A stretch of DNA of 64,000 nucleotides from Actinotalea alkalitolerans (lineage in GTDB: Bacteria > Actinomycetota > Actinomycetes > Actinomycetales > Cellulomonadaceae), in the NCBI RefSeq assembly GCF_023369855.1, contig NZ_JAMBPP010000009.1:1-64000 (forward strand), read 5' to 3'. Under the pieces are notes generated by a model. That model did not search any database. It was not told the DNA's origin and saw only the letters and a list, made by a program, of their open reading frames with translations. Made by a program: the position numbers and the translations under genes. Shown here in pieces: positions 41,887-51,772 of this stretch; positions within the stretch are counted from its first letter, which is position 1, and each line of letters starts with the position of its first letter.

Positions 41887-42393
41887 TCAGAGGTGGTGCA
41901 GGGTGACCTCGATCGCTGCTGGCCCCAGGCCCGGACCCACCTCGACGGTCATCCACGTGTGGTGCGGCTGCCGTCGCCGGTCGGTCGGCGAGCCAGGGTT
42001 CAGCAGCCTCATCCCACCCGGGCTGACCGAGTCCCACGGGATGTGGCTGTGGCCGAACACCAGGACGTCGGTCTCGGGGAGCTGTGCGTCCATCCGGCGC
42101 TCACGTCCCGCTGCGGCGCCGGTCTCGTGCACCACCGCCCACCGGAGACCCTCGATCGTCTCCCGGGCGACCTCGGGGAGCCGGGCACGCAGCTCCTGCC
42201 CGTCGTTGTTCCCCCAGCAGGCCAGCACCCGCCGAGCGCGGCGCTCGAGCTCGTCCAGCAGCCCGACCTCGACCCAGTCCCCCGCGTGCACGACCACGTC
42301 GGCCCGATCGACCTCGGCCCAGACCTCGTCGGGCAGCTGCCGGGCTCGTCGGGGCCAGTGGGTGTCGGCGAGGAGGAGCAGCCGGGTCGTCAT
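41887..42393 (-). CDS. metallophosphoesterase (YfcE/MJ0936 type)
   Basis: The 168-residue protein has the phosphoesterase ligands: Asp and His in [10 protein letters not shown] (about 9-11), Asp in VVHAGDW (about 38), Asn in CWGNNDG (about 62), His in WAVVHETG (about 88) and HxH in VFGHSHIP (about 115-117). The motifs indicate a two-metal phosphodiesterase of small size. Substrate unknown. It overlaps the uridine-kinase-like gene by 4 bp. Confidence 0.88.
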   Translation of the reverse strand: MTTRLLLLADTHWPRRARQLPDEVWAEVDRADVVVHAGDWVEVGLLDELERRARRVLACWGNNDGQELRARLPEVARETIEGLRWAVVHETGAAAGRERRMDAQLPETDVLVFGHSHIPWDSVSPGGMRLLNPGSPTDRRRQPHHTWMTVEVGPGLGPAAIEVTLHHL

Positions 42394-43028
42394 CGCCCCG
42401 CACCCCGCTCGACCACGGCCGGGTGCCGGGGGTCGTCGACCCGGACGACCAGGTCTGCGACCCGCTCAGGATCGACCTCGTCGCGGTAGCGTCCGAAGGC
42501 CGGCAGGGTCCACCCGTCCTGCTCGGGGGTACGACGGGCAAGGGTGTCCGGCCGTAACGACAGGTGCACTGTCAGGTCGAGCTCGAGCCCACGCCCCAGC
42601 AGCAGGGCGCCGTCCAGGACGAGCACCGTCGCCGGTGGCGCCTGCTCGTACGCCGCTCGCGTGGCGCGGTCACGCCCGACGTCCCACAGGGACGGGAGGT
42701 ACCTTCCCGAACCCTGCGGGCCCAGCGGTAGCAGCACCTCGCGGTTCAGTGCGTCCGTGTCCAGCCAGTCCTCGTACAGGGCGTCAGGGTCGTCACGACC
42801 GTGCTCCCACCGCAGCGACGCCGGGCGCAGGAAGTCGACCGCTGAGACCCGGACCACCGGCCTGCCGGCTGCACGCAGCGGCGCGACGAGGGAGTCGGCG
42901 AGCTCGTCCGGGAGGGAGGGCGCCGGGCCGTCGACAGCGACCCGCAACCGCCCCGAGCCGCTCATCGAGACCGCCCGCTCGACCACGTGGTCGACGACGG
43001 CACTCGGGGACCGGGGACGCACGCGCAC
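42390..43028 (-). CDS. uridine-kinase-like P-loop protein with degenerate Walker A
   Basis: The 212-residue protein aligns with actinobacterial proteins annotated as uridine kinases: VSAVDFLRPASLRWEHGRD, DWLDTDALNREVL, VLVLDGALLLGRGLELDL and VADLVVRVDDPRHPAV. However the position of the phosphate loop reads VAVDGPAPSLPDELADSL; the GxxxxGK[ST] motif is absent. ATP binding in the usual way is therefore doubtful. GTG 43028 is chosen; GTG 43022 is equally possible. It is cotranscribed with the phosphoesterase gene. Confidence 0.75.
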   Translation of the reverse strand: MRVRPRSPSAVVDHVVERAVSMSGSGRLRVAVDGPAPSLPDELADSLVAPLRAAGRPVVRVSAVDFLRPASLRWEHGRDDPDALYEDWLDTDALNREVLLPLGPQGSGRYLPSLWDVGRDRATRAAYEQAPPATVLVLDGALLLGRGLELDLTVHLSLRPDTLARRTPEQDGWTLPAFGRYRDEVDPERVADLVVRVDDPRHPAVVERGAGR

Positions 43029-43139
43029 CCGTCCAGTGTGCGCGTCCCGGACTCTACGAGCAGGTCGCGGCCGCAGAACGTACCGTGGAGAGCCGAGCTG
43101 CACCCCCTGCACGTGGGGACGCCGACCCAGGAGGCCCAG

Positions 43140-43355
43140 ATGAGCGAGCACGACCTGACCGACCGTCAGCCGGTGACCGGGACGCACCCACCCACCAGCG
43201 GGGTCCTGCTGTTCGTGATGTGTGCGGTCCTGCTGGTCGGGGGCTTCTACCTGATGGCGCTGTCCGTCGAGATCGACTCGGGTCTGCTCTTCCTGGTGGG
43301 CCTGGGGGTCAGCAGCCTGGGCTTCCTTCTCCCCCTGCAGATCACACCGAGCTGA
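43140..43355 (+). CDS. small two-helix membrane protein
   Basis: The 71-residue product starts at ATG 43140 after CAGGAGG. It has a polar N-terminus (MSEHDLTDRQPVTG) and two hydrophobic segments (about 20-41 and 46-66) joined by EIDSG. No motif or known family recognised. Its 3' end overlaps the end of the convergent prpC gene by 14 bp. Confidence 0.6.
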   Translation: MSEHDLTDRQPVTGTHPPTSGVLLFVMCAVLLVGGFYLMALSVEIDSGLLFLVGLGVSSLGFLLPLQITPS

Positions 43356-44487
43356 GGCCCCCGGGGACCGGGGTGGCTCGCAGGTCTCGCTCCTGCGGTC
43401 CGTCGTACGCGCTCAGCGGCCGGATCAGTGCGTTGGCAGCACGCTGCTCCATGATGTGGGCGGTCCAGCCCACCACCCTGCTCGCCACGAAGAGCGGGGT
43501 GAACGTCAGGGTGTCGAAACCCATCAGGTGATAGGCAGGGCCCGAGGGGTAGTCGAGATTCGGCAGGATGCTCTTGCGAGCGACCATCGCTCCTTCGAGC
43601 GCGGCGTACAGGTCGCCCAGGTCCGCACGGTCGTACTCGGCGACGAGGCCGTCCAGCGCGGCCTTCATGGTCGGGACCCTCGAGTCCCCGTGCTTGTAGA
43701 CGCGGTGGCCGAACCCCATGATCGTTCGCCTGGCGGCGAGCGCCTCGTCGAGCCAGGCCTCGGCCCGGTCCGCCGTGCCGATCTCGTCGAACATGTGCAT
43801 GACCGCCTCGTTGGCACCACCGTGCAACGGGCCCTTGAGGGCACCCACCGCCCCGACCACCGCCGAGTACAGGTCGGAGAGCGTCGAGGTGATGACCCGC
43901 GCGGTGAAGGTCGAGGCGTTGAACGAGTGCTCGGCGTACAGGATCATCGACACCCGGAACGCGTCGGCGACCACGGGGGCGGGCACCTCGCCGAAGGTCA
44001 TGTGCAGGAAGTTCTGCGAGTGGTCGAGGTCGTCGCGCGGGGGCACGAGGTCCTGGCCCCGCCGTCTGCGCTGGTCGTAGGCGACCACCGCGGGGATCTG
44101 CGCGAAGAGCCGCACCGACGTCGCGAGGCTCGCCTCGGACGAGGCGTCGTCCGTACGGGGGTCGTGGGCGCCGATCACGCTGATCGCCGTCCGCAGGACG
44201 TCCATCGGGTGGGCCGAGGTGGGGAGTGCGTCGATCACCGCACGTACCTCGGGCTGCAGCGCACGCTGGGAGCGCTCGGCCTGCTGGAGCGCGGCCAGCT
44301 CGGCGGCGGTGGGCAGCTCGGAGTGCCACAGCAGCCAGGCCACCTCCTCGAAGGAGTGGGCCGCGGCCAGGTCCTGCACGCGGTACCCGCGGTAGAGCAG
44401 CGAGTTGCTCTGCGGGGTGACCTTGGAGATGGCGGTCGTGTCGACGACGACACCGGCCAGGCCCTTGCGGATCTCGGTCTCGGTCAT
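43342..44487 (-). CDS. prpC: 2-methylcitrate synthase / citrate synthase
   Basis: The 381-residue protein has the citrate-synthase active-site residues: His in LKGPLHGGANEAV (about 220), His in MGFGHRVYKHGDSR (about 260) and Asp in LPNLDYPSG (about 310). The size and its position after prpD and prpB point to the propionate pathway, condensing propionyl-CoA and oxaloacetate. AAAGGAG lies before ATG 44487. Confidence 0.9.
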   Translation of the reverse strand: MTETEIRKGLAGVVVDTTAISKVTPQSNSLLYRGYRVQDLAAAHSFEEVAWLLWHSELPTAAELAALQQAERSQRALQPEVRAVIDALPTSAHPMDVLRTAISVIGAHDPRTDDASSEASLATSVRLFAQIPAVVAYDQRRRRGQDLVPPRDDLDHSQNFLHMTFGEVPAPVVADAFRVSMILYAEHSFNASTFTARVITSTLSDLYSAVVGAVGALKGPLHGGANEAVMHMFDEIGTADRAEAWLDEALAARRTIMGFGHRVYKHGDSRVPTMKAALDGLVAEYDRADLGDLYAALEGAMVARKSILPNLDYPSGPAYHLMGFDTLTFTPLFVASRVVGWTAHIMEQRAANALIRPLSAYDGPQERDLRATPVPGGLSSV

Positions 44488-44525
44488 GCTCGCTCCTTTG
44501 CGGTCATGCGACGGTCGGCCGACGG

Positions 44526-45452
44526 TCACCCGACGGCGTCGGGCGGTCCGTCAGGACTGGTGGGGTCGTAGGTGAAGATCGCGGAGTCGAAGTGGTTGTA
44601 GCCCTCGTAGTCGAGCAGCTCGTAGAGCCGGGACCGGTGCTGCATGCTGGGCACCTCGGAGGCGAGCGACCCCTCGCGCAGGATCGTGTCCAGCCCTCGC
44701 TCGGCCGCGCCCATCGCCAGACGGAGCAGGGAGACCGGGTAGATCACGATGCTCACGCCGACGTCCGCGAGCTGACCTGCGGAGTAGAGCTCGGACTTGC
44801 CGAACTCGGTCATGTTCGCCAGCAGCGGCACGTCGACCGCGGCGCGGACCGCCTCGAGCTCGGAGAGGTCCCGCATCGCCTCGGGGAACACCGCGTCGGC
44901 GCCCGCGTCCACCAGGTGCCGCAGCCGGTCCAGCGCCGCTGGCAACCCGTGCACGCCCCGCACGTCGGTCCGCGCCATGATCAGCAGCGCGGGGTCACGC
45001 CGGGCGTCGACCGCCGCGCGGATCCTGCGGACGGCCGTGTCGGTGTCGACGACGGCCTTGCCGTCCAGGTGCCCGCACCGCTTGGGGTTGACCTGGTCCT
45101 CGATGTGCAGCCCCGCGACCCCTGCGTCCTCCAGGGCCTGCACGGTGCGGGCGACGTTCATCGGTTCGCCGAACCCCGTGTCCGCGTCGACCAGGGCGGG
45201 CAGGTCGGTCACCCGCGCGATCTGGCGGCTGCGGTCGGCGACCTCGGTGGCGGTGGTCAGACCGATGTCCGGCAGCCCCAGGTCGGCCGAGAGCACAGCG
45301 CCCGAGATGTAGACACCGTCCATCCCCTTGTCCTGGATGAGCCGCGCCGACAGCGGGTTGAACGCCCCCGGGAAGTGCAGCAGCTCACCTGTGGCGAGCC
45401 TGGCGCGCAGTCGGGCCCGCTTGGTGGCCGCATCGGTCCGGGCGTAGAGCAT
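44526..45452 (-). CDS. prpB: methylisocitrate lyase
   Basis: The 308-residue barrel protein carries the isocitrate-lyase-superfamily catalytic motif PKRCGH (about 123-128; usually K[KR]CGH) and metal-binding VDADTGFGEP (about 90) and HIEDQV. It splits 2-methylisocitrate into pyruvate and succinate. The start shares a base with the prpD stop, so the genes are coupled. Confidence 0.93.
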   Translation of the reverse strand: MLYARTDAATKRARLRARLATGELLHFPGAFNPLSARLIQDKGMDGVYISGAVLSADLGLPDIGLTTATEVADRSRQIARVTDLPALVDADTGFGEPMNVARTVQALEDAGVAGLHIEDQVNPKRCGHLDGKAVVDTDTAVRRIRAAVDARRDPALLIMARTDVRGVHGLPAALDRLRHLVDAGADAVFPEAMRDLSELEAVRAAVDVPLLANMTEFGKSELYSAGQLADVGVSIVIYPVSLLRLAMGAAERGLDTILREGSLASEVPSMQHRSRLYELLDYEGYNHFDSAIFTYDPTSPDGPPDAVG

Positions 45453-46978
45453 CAGAAGATCCCCTCGGGGACGACGGCCGTGCGCAGCAGGTCCGCGGGG
45501 GCACGCACCGTGAGGTCGGCGAGCTCGCCGGCGGCGAGCTCGGGCAGCCGCTGGGCGACGTCCAGGAAGCGCTCGACCTCCTCATCCCCCAGGACGTCCG
45601 TGGCCAGGCTGCGGAACTTGGCCACGTACTGCGGGCGGGCGAAGGGTCGGGCACCTGCCGGGTGGGCGTCGGCCAGCGCGAGCTCGTCGACGACGACGCG
45701 ACCGTCCCTCAGCGTGACCTCGACCCGGCCGCCGAAGGCCTTCTGCCCAGGGTCCGTCGAGTGGTAGCGCTGCGTCCAGGCAGGGTCCTCCGCGGTGGTG
45801 ATCGACCGCCACAGCCGGACGGTGTCCTCGCGTGACGCGCGCTCGGGTCGGTAGGAGTCCACGTGGTGCCACGCACCGTCCTGCAGCGCCACCGCGAAGA
45901 TGTAGGGGATGGAGTGGTCGAGGGTCTCGCGGGAGGCCGTGGGCTCGTACTTCTGCGGGTCCCGCGCCCCCGAGCCGATCACGTGGTGGGTGTGATGGCT
46001 CGTGCGGATCACGATGCCCTCCACGACGTCCGGGTCGCGCAGCTCGGGGTGCTCGGTCCCCAGCCGGCGCGCCAGGTCGATCAGCGCCTGCGCCTGGTAC
46101 TCGGCCGAGTGCTCCTTGGTGTACGTGTCCAGGATCGCGCGCCGGGCCTCGCCGCGGCCGGGGAGCGTGACCTCGTAGGCCGCGTCGGGCCCGTCGAGCA
46201 ACCAGGCGATCACGCCGTCCTCCCCCTCGTAGACGGGGGTCGGGGAGGTCTGCCCGCGCATCGCGCGGTCGACGGCCTCGACCGCGACCTTGCCCGCGAA
46301 GGCCGGGGCGTAGGCCTTCCAGGTGGAGATCTCCCCCTTGCGTGACTGCCGGGTGGCGGTGGTGGTGTGCAGCGCCTGGCCGATGGCGTGGAAGACGACC
46401 TCGGGGTCAAGACCGAGCAGGCTGCCGATCCCGGCGGCCGCCGAGGGGCCGAGGTGCGCGACGTGGTCGATCTTGTGCCGGTGCAGGCTGATCGCGCGGA
46501 CGAGGTCCACCTGGACCTCGTAGCCCGTCACGATCCCGCGCACGAGGTCGGCGCCGGTCAGGTCGCGCCGCGCAGCGAGGTGCTGGGCGACGGCCAGGAC
46601 GGGCGGGATGTTGTCGGCCGGGTGCGAGTAGTCCGCGGCGAGGAACGTGTCGTGGTAGTCGAGCTCACGCACCGCCACACCGTTGGCCCATGCCGCCCAC
46701 TCAGGGCTGACCCGGGTCTCGCGGCCGGCACCGAGCACGGTCGCCCCCGGCGAGTACGGGTGGGCCAGGGCCTGGCTCCGGGCGGCCGCGACCGGTGCGC
46801 GCACCAGTGACGCCGTGGCGACCGCAGCGTTGTCGATCACCCGGTTGACCACCATGTCGGTCACCTCGGGATCGACCGCCACGGGGTCGGCCGCCAGCTC
46901 GGCGAGCCGCCACGCGAGCTGCTCGCGGCGGTCCAGGTTCGCCGAGCTCGGGTGCACGCGGACGGTGTGGGTGATCAC
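45452..46978 (-). CDS. prpD: 2-methylcitrate dehydratase (MmgE/PrpD family)
   Basis: The 508-residue protein is a full-length MmgE/Prp[18 protein letters not shown] at the start, [20 protein letters not shown] (about 105) with the conserved His/Asp region, [11 protein letters not shown], and the C-terminal [12 protein letters not shown] block. It dehydrates 2-methylcitrate in the cytosol. It overlaps the GntR gene by 4 bp at its start. Confidence 0.93.
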   Translation of the reverse strand: MITHTVRVHPSSANLDRREQLAWRLAELAADPVAVDPEVTDMVVNRVIDNAAVATASLVRAPVAAARSQALAHPYSPGATVLGAGRETRVSPEWAAWANGVAVRELDYHDTFLAADYSHPADNIPPVLAVAQHLAARRDLTGADLVRGIVTGYEVQVDLVRAISLHRHKIDHVAHLGPSAAAGIGSLLGLDPEVVFHAIGQALHTTTATRQSRKGEISTWKAYAPAFAGKVAVEAVDRAMRGQTSPTPVYEGEDGVIAWLLDGPDAAYEVTLPGRGEARRAILDTYTKEHSAEYQAQALIDLARRLGTEHPELRDPDVVEGIVIRTSHHTHHVIGSGARDPQKYEPTASRETLDHSIPYIFAVALQDGAWHHVDSYRPERASREDTVRLWRSITTAEDPAWTQRYHSTDPGQKAFGGRVEVTLRDGRVVVDELALADAHPAGARPFARPQYVAKFRSLATDVLGDEEVERFLDVAQRLPELAAGELADLTVRAPADLLRTAVVPEGIF

Positions 46979-47667
46979 GTCAGGACTCCAAGGGCCGTAG
47001 CGGGTGGGTCGGGCCAGGGCGAGGTCGGTCGGTCGCCGAGGCTCGCCAGGATGGTCGCCAGGCTCCGACGCAGGTGCACGGCCGTGGCCTGGGCGGCCAG
47101 GGTCTCGTCCCTGTCGAGAACGGCCTGCGCGATCAGGAGGTGCTCCTGGGCGGCCTGCAGCAGGCGCGGGGTGTCGTCCCGGGAGAGGCGTCGCGCCCGG
47201 GCGACGTGGGTGCGCAGCCCCTGCAGGGACCGCAGCAGGTACGGGCTGTCGACGGCCGCGTCGATCGCCGCGTCGAGGTCGGCGACCAGGAGGTAGTACG
47301 CCGAGCGGGTGGGGTCCTGGTCGGTCAGCAGCTCGTCGGCACGGGCGAACCGTGCGCAGAGGTCCTCGAAGACCCCGGCCCGGCGTCGACGTGCGGCCAG
47401 CCGGGCGGCCTGGGTCTCGAGCGCCTCACGGAGCTCGAACAGATGACGGACGTCGTTCGCGGCGAGCTCTGCGACGACGAGCGTCCGGCCCTTGCCGACG
47501 ACGGCGAGCCCGTCCGAGGCGAGGCGCCGCAGGCCTTCACGCAACGGTGTCCGTGAGACGCCCAGCCGGGCGGCCTGCTCGACCTCGCTCAGCACGGTGC
47601 CCGGGACGAGCCGCCAGGCGAGGATGTCCTCCCGCAGGGACTCGTAGACCCGGTCGCTGGCGCGCAT
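46975..47667 (-). CDS. GntR-family (FCD) regulator of the prp operon
   Basis: The 230-residue protein has the GntR winged helix (about 2-70; [20 protein letters not shown]) and an FCD domain (about 80-210). It is the first gene of the methylcitrate operon and its end overlaps prpD, so it is almost certainly the operon's regulator, responding to a methylcitrate-cycle intermediate. ATG 47667 is preferred to GTG 47676. A perfect TTGTATACAA palindrome lies 32 bp upstream. A TAGTGT nine bases before the ATG suggests a leaderless message. Confidence 0.9.
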   Translation of the reverse strand: MRASDRVYESLREDILAWRLVPGTVLSEVEQAARLGVSRTPLREGLRRLASDGLAVVGKGRTLVVAELAANDVRHLFELREALETQAARLAARRRRAGVFEDLCARFARADELLTDQDPTRSAYYLLVADLDAAIDAAVDSPYLLRSLQGLRTHVARARRLSRDDTPRLLQAAQEHLLIAQAVLDRDETLAAQATAVHLRRSLATILASLGDRPTSPWPDPPATALGVLT

Positions 47668-47698
47668 GCTGGCCACACTACGCCGAGAGTCAGCGGTT

Positions 47699-47708
47699 TT
47701 GTATACAA
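47699..47708. promoter_or_regulatory. predicted GntR operator of the prp operon
   Basis: TTGTATACAA is a perfect palindrome, an established type of FadR/VanR-subfamily GntR site. It lies upstream of the proposed -10 (TAGTGT, 47682-47677), at about the -35 region, so binding would repress the GntR-prpDBC operon. Confidence 0.6.
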
Positions 47709-47837
47709 CGGGAGGGATCGGCCGCGGTTCCGCGGGGTGTGACCTTGCAGACGGGGCCTTGTTGCATGCAGCGCAGTGGGCGGCCGACGCCGCCCTGGGG
47801 ACCCGGCGTCAGCGGGCCTCCAGGACGGCGAGCGGGC

Positions 47838-49526
47838 TCAGGCGTCGACGACGATCGCGATGACAACCGGCTCACGCCGGTAGGTGCGCTGGATGTAGCG
47901 CGAGACGGCGTTCGCGATGACCCCCTCCAGCTTGTCGATGTCCGTGGTCCGCTGCTCGGCGGCACGGTCGAGGGCCTTCTCGACCTCGGCGGTCGCCCCG
48001 TCGAAGGTGTGGTCGTCGTGGACGAAGCCTCGCGTGAGGTACTCGAGGGGCTCGGCCAGCGTCGTGGTGGTCGTGTCGACCAACGCCACCACGGTGATCA
48101 CCCCGCCCTCGCGCAGCAGACGACGCTCCTTGAGGGTGTCCTCGGTCGCACGCCCGACGGTCTGGCCGTCGACGTAGACCAGGCCCGCGGGGACCTGTCC
48201 CGAGATGGTCGCGCGCCCCTTGACCAGGTCGATCGTCACACCGTCGCGGCCGATGATCACCCGGTCGGGATGGACACCCGTGCGCACCGCGAGCTCGGCG
48301 TTGGCGTGCAGGTGCTTGGACTCACCGTGGATCGGCAGGACGTTGCGAGGCTTGACGATGTTGTAGCAGTAGATCAGCTCACCGGCGCTCGCGTGGCCCG
48401 AGACGTGCACCTTGGCGTTGCCCTTGTGCACGACCTTCGCGCCCAGGTCGGTGAGCTTGTTGATGATCCCGTAGATCGCGTTCTCGTTGCCCGGGATGAG
48501 GGAGCTCGCGAGCAGCACCGTGTCGCCCTCGCCGACCCGGATCTGGTGGTCGCCGTTGGACATCCGCGCCAGCGCCGCCATCGGCTCGCCCTGCGAACCG
48601 GTGCAGATCAGGGTGACCTTGTCGTCGGGCATCGACTCGAGCTTCTTGAAGTCCACGACCAGACCGCGAGGGATGTTCAGGTATCCCAGGTCACGGGCGA
48701 TCCCCATGTTGCGCACCATCGAACGCCCGACGAAGGCGACCTTGCGCCCGTTGCGGCTGGCTGCGTCGAGGACCTGCTGGATGCGGTGCACGTGGCTCGC
48801 GAAGCTCGACACGATGATGCGACGCGGCGCGGTCGCGAAGACCTGGTCGATCGCGGGGGTGAGCTCGCGCTCGGAGACCGTGAAACCGGCGACCTCGGCG
48901 TTGGTCGAGTCGGTCATGAAGAGGTCGACCCCCTCCTCGCCGAGACGGGCGAAGTGGCGCAGGTCGGTGATCCGGTCGTCCAGCGGGAACTGGTCCATCT
49001 TGAAGTCACCGGTGTTCAGGACCATGCCGGCACCGGTGCGGATGGCCACGGCCAGACCGTCCGGGATGGAGTGGTTCACGGCGACGAACTCCAGGCCGAA
49101 CGGGCCTGCCTTGTGGGTGTCACCCGCGGCGACCTTGACCGTCTTCGGCCGGATCCGGTGCTCCTTGAGCTTGGCGTCGATGAACGCGAGGGTGAGCTCC
49201 GACCCGATCACCGGGATGTCAGCGCGTTCCTTGAGCAGGTACGGGACGCCGCCGATGTGGTCCTCGTGCCCGTGGGTCAGGACGATCGCGACAATGTCTC
49301 CGAGCCTGTCCCGCAGGGAGGTGAAGTCGGGGAGGATGACGTCGATGCCCGGCTGGTGCTCCTCGGGGAACAGGACTCCGCAGTCCACGACGAGGAGCTT
49401 TCCCTCGAACTCGAAGACGGTCATGTTGCGGCCGATCTCACCCAGGCCACCCAGCGGGGTGATGCGCATCGCCCCGCGAGGGACGGGCGGGGGGGTGCTC
49501 AGCTCTAGCGTGTGTGCGAACTGCAC
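47838..49526 (-). CDS. rnj: ribonuclease J
   Basis: The 562-residue protein has the metallo-beta-lactamase zinc motif LTHGHEDHIGG (about 83-93), His in AVNHSIPDG, Asp in LNTGDFKMD, and the beta-CASP region ISSFASHVHRI-like VSSFASHVHRIQQV, SGHASAGEL and PIHGESKHL. RNase J combines endonuclease and 5'-3' exonuclease activity in RNA turnover and rRNA maturation. GTG 49526 with GGAGG upstream gives the usual N-terminus ending at MRITPLGGLGEIG. It is downstream of prfC, separated by 153 bp. Confidence 0.95.
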   Translation of the reverse strand: MQFAHTLELSTPPPVPRGAMRITPLGGLGEIGRNMTVFEFEGKLLVVDCGVLFPEEHQPGIDVILPDFTSLRDRLGDIVAIVLTHGHEDHIGGVPYLLKERADIPVIGSELTLAFIDAKLKEHRIRPKTVKVAAGDTHKAGPFGLEFVAVNHSIPDGLAVAIRTGAGMVLNTGDFKMDQFPLDDRITDLRHFARLGEEGVDLFMTDSTNAEVAGFTVSERELTPAIDQVFATAPRRIIVSSFASHVHRIQQVLDAASRNGRKVAFVGRSMVRNMGIARDLGYLNIPRGLVVDFKKLESMPDDKVTLICTGSQGEPMAALARMSNGDHQIRVGEGDTVLLASSLIPGNENAIYGIINKLTDLGAKVVHKGNAKVHVSGHASAGELIYCYNIVKPRNVLPIHGESKHLHANAELAVRTGVHPDRVIIGRDGVTIDLVKGRATISGQVPAGLVYVDGQTVGRATEDTLKERRLLREGGVITVVALVDTTTTTLAEPLEYLTRGFVHDDHTFDGATAEVEKALDRAAEQRTTDIDKLEGVIANAVSRYIQRTYRREPVVIAIVVDA

Positions 49527-49679
49527 GGGATCAGGCCTCCATGAGGATCGAGGGCGGTGTCGCCCTGGGTGGATCAGTGGTCGTACGACGTTCTCTGGTC
49601 CTAGCCTCCCACCGAACAGGTCTCGGGCTCGTGCTGGGCGCCGGCCGCGCGCTGGTGGGCGCCGCGCCCTCGGCACCTC

Positions 49680-51272
49680 TCAGGTCGACGAGCCGGGCAG
49701 CGCCGTGAGGGTCAGCTCGGGGATGTCGCGCTCAAGGGATCCCAGGCGCCACTTGTCGCGCAGCAGGGCCAGCATCGTGCCGTCGGCGCGGCGTGCGAGC
49801 TCGACCCCGTGGCGTCCCGCGAGCAGTGCGGCGTCCCCGTCCCCGACGAGCCGCGCGAGCGAGTACTCGAGGCGATCGGTGCGGATCTCCGCGTTGAACT
49901 CGTGCTCCATCCGGAACGCCGCGACCTCGAACTGCAACGGGCCGACCGCGGCGAGGATCGGCGCGCCGTCCCCGCGCGCCTCCGAGACCAGGACCTGCAC
50001 CACGCCCTCCTGCTCGAGCTGGGCGATACCCCGTCGGAACTGCTTGGACCGGCCGGGATCGGCCACGCGGGCCGAGATGAAGTGCTCGGGGGCGAACACG
50101 GGCATCGGCGGGAACTGCACGTGCGGACCGTCCTGGTCGTACAGGGTGTCCCCGACGGCCAACGAGGTGGCGTTCACCAGACCGACGATGTCGCCCGGGT
50201 ACGCGGTCTCGACGACGTCGCGGGTCCGGCCGAAGACCGACAACGCGTACTTGGTCGCGAACGGTCGGCGCGTCCCGGCGTGGGTCACGACCATGCCGCG
50301 GCGGAACTCGCCCGAGCACACCCGGACGAACGCGAGGTGGTCCCGGTGGCTCGGGTCCATGCCGGCCTGCATCTTGAAGACGAACCCGCTGAAGGGCGCC
50401 TCGACCGGCCGGAGGTCTCCGGTCACGTCCTCGCGAGGAGCGGGCGAGGGCGAGAGCTGTGCGATGACGTCGAGCAGCTGGCGTACGCCGATGTTGCTCA
50501 GCGCCGCTCCGAAGAGCAACGGCGAGGACTGGCCGGCGCGGAACGACTCGAGGTCGAAGGGGCCCAGCAGGGAGGCCGAGTCGGTGGCCTCCTCCATCTC
50601 CATGGGCAGCCGCTGGGTGGCCTGCTCGAGGGTGAGGTGCTCCTCCTCGGCCAACGCAGCACCTCCGGGGGCCCTGCGGTAGAGGGTCACCTCCTGAGTG
50701 CGGCAGTCGAGGAGACCGTGCAGGAAGCCCGACTCGCCCACGGGCCAGGTCAGAGGCGTGGGCCGCAGGTCGATCCGCTGCTCGAGCTCGTCGCACAGCG
50801 CCAGGGCATCCTGACCGGGCCGGTCCCACTTGTTGATGAAGGTGATCACGGGGATCTGCCGACGGCGGCAGACCTCGAACAGCTTGAGGGTCTGCGGCTC
50901 GAGGCCCTTGGCGGCATCCAGGAGCATCACGGCGGCGTCCACCGCCATCAGCACCCGGTAGGTGTCCTCGGAGAAGTCGGCGTGGCCCGGGGTGTCGAGG
51001 AGGTTGATCACGACGTCCTCGAAGGTGAACTGCAGCGCGGCGGAGGTGATCGAGATCCCGCGCTTCTGCTCCATCTCGAGCCAGTCCGAGACGACGCCTG
51101 AGCGCCCCTGCTTGCCGTGCACCGCACCGGCCTCGTTGATCACGTGGGCGTGGAGCGCCAACGCCTCGGTGAGGGTCGACTTCCCGGCGTCAGGGTGGGA
51201 GATCACCGCGATGCTGCGCCGTCGGGCGGCAGCCTCGCGGGTCGTCGCGGGAGGCGAGGTCAGGTCGGTCAC
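49680..51272 (-). CDS. prfC: peptide chain release factor 3
   Basis: The 530-residue GTPase shows G1 ISHPDAGKSTLTEAL (about 23-37), G3 LLDTPGHADFSEDTYR, G4 FINKWDRPG, and the RF3 C-terminal domains (PVFAPEHFISARVADP, LQFEVAAFRMEHEF). It recycles RF1/RF2 from the ribosome. GTG 51272 overlaps the MerR stop as GTGA, so it is translationally coupled to a transcription factor gene. RF3 is scattered in Actinobacteria, often absent. Confidence 0.93.
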   Translation of the reverse strand: MTDLTSPPATTREAAARRRSIAVISHPDAGKSTLTEALALHAHVINEAGAVHGKQGRSGVVSDWLEMEQKRGISITSAALQFTFEDVVINLLDTPGHADFSEDTYRVLMAVDAAVMLLDAAKGLEPQTLKLFEVCRRRQIPVITFINKWDRPGQDALALCDELEQRIDLRPTPLTWPVGESGFLHGLLDCRTQEVTLYRRAPGGAALAEEEHLTLEQATQRLPMEMEEATDSASLLGPFDLESFRAGQSSPLLFGAALSNIGVRQLLDVIAQLSPSPAPREDVTGDLRPVEAPFSGFVFKMQAGMDPSHRDHLAFVRVCSGEFRRGMVVTHAGTRRPFATKYALSVFGRTRDVVETAYPGDIVGLVNATSLAVGDTLYDQDGPHVQFPPMPVFAPEHFISARVADPGRSKQFRRGIAQLEQEGVVQVLVSEARGDGAPILAAVGPLQFEVAAFRMEHEFNAEIRTDRLEYSLARLVGDGDAALLAGRHGVELARRADGTMLALLRDKWRLGSLERDIPELTLTALPGSST

Positions 51273-51706
51273 CGAGATGGGTCCATCACCTTCCGTCGGC
51301 GCCGGGTCTCCCGGCGCAGGCTGTCCGCGAACTGCTCTGCCGATGTGAGCTGGGCCCGCAGACTCGTGCACCGCTCCTCGGCGGCCAGGCGGTACATCGC
51401 GAGCCGATCGAGGAGCGCCTCGTCCTCGGTCGCACTCGAGCCGCCCTTCTCGAGCGAGTCGAGCAGCACCAGCAGGTCACGCATCTCCTCGAGGCTGAAG
51501 TCCAGCGGCTTCATCCGCTTGACGAGCTCGAGGCGTGCGATGTCCGGCTCCGAGTACAGCCGGAAACCGCCCTGCGACCTGCTCGAGGGGGTGACGAGCC
51601 CGACCTCCTCGTAGTACCGGATGGTGCGGAGCGACAGACCGGTACGGTCGGCGACCTCACCGATCTGCTTCTGGTCCGACCCCACAGGTGCCTCCGTCTC
51701 CCCCAC
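51269..51706 (-). CDS. MerR-family transcriptional regulator
   Basis: The 145-residue protein has a MerR HTH and wing (about 15-80; IGEVADRTGLSLRTIRYYEE and GGFRLYSEPDIARLELVKRM) and a coiled-coil dimer helix (about 85-135). There is one Cys (RCTSL) but no metal-binding Cys pair, so a metal-sensing role is unlikely. It overlaps prfC by 4 bp and precedes it, an unusual partner for a release factor. It may control its own operon. Confidence 0.9.
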   Translation of the reverse strand: MGETEAPVGSDQKQIGEVADRTGLSLRTIRYYEEVGLVTPSSRSQGGFRLYSEPDIARLELVKRMKPLDFSLEEMRDLLVLLDSLEKGGSSATEDEALLDRLAMYRLAAEERCTSLRAQLTSAEQFADSLRRETRRRRKVMDPSR

Positions 51707-51772
51707 GACCGTCGAGTCTACCGTGACGGGAGGGATCCCCTGCTGCCGACCAGGACGAGGGGCAGCCGGGGC

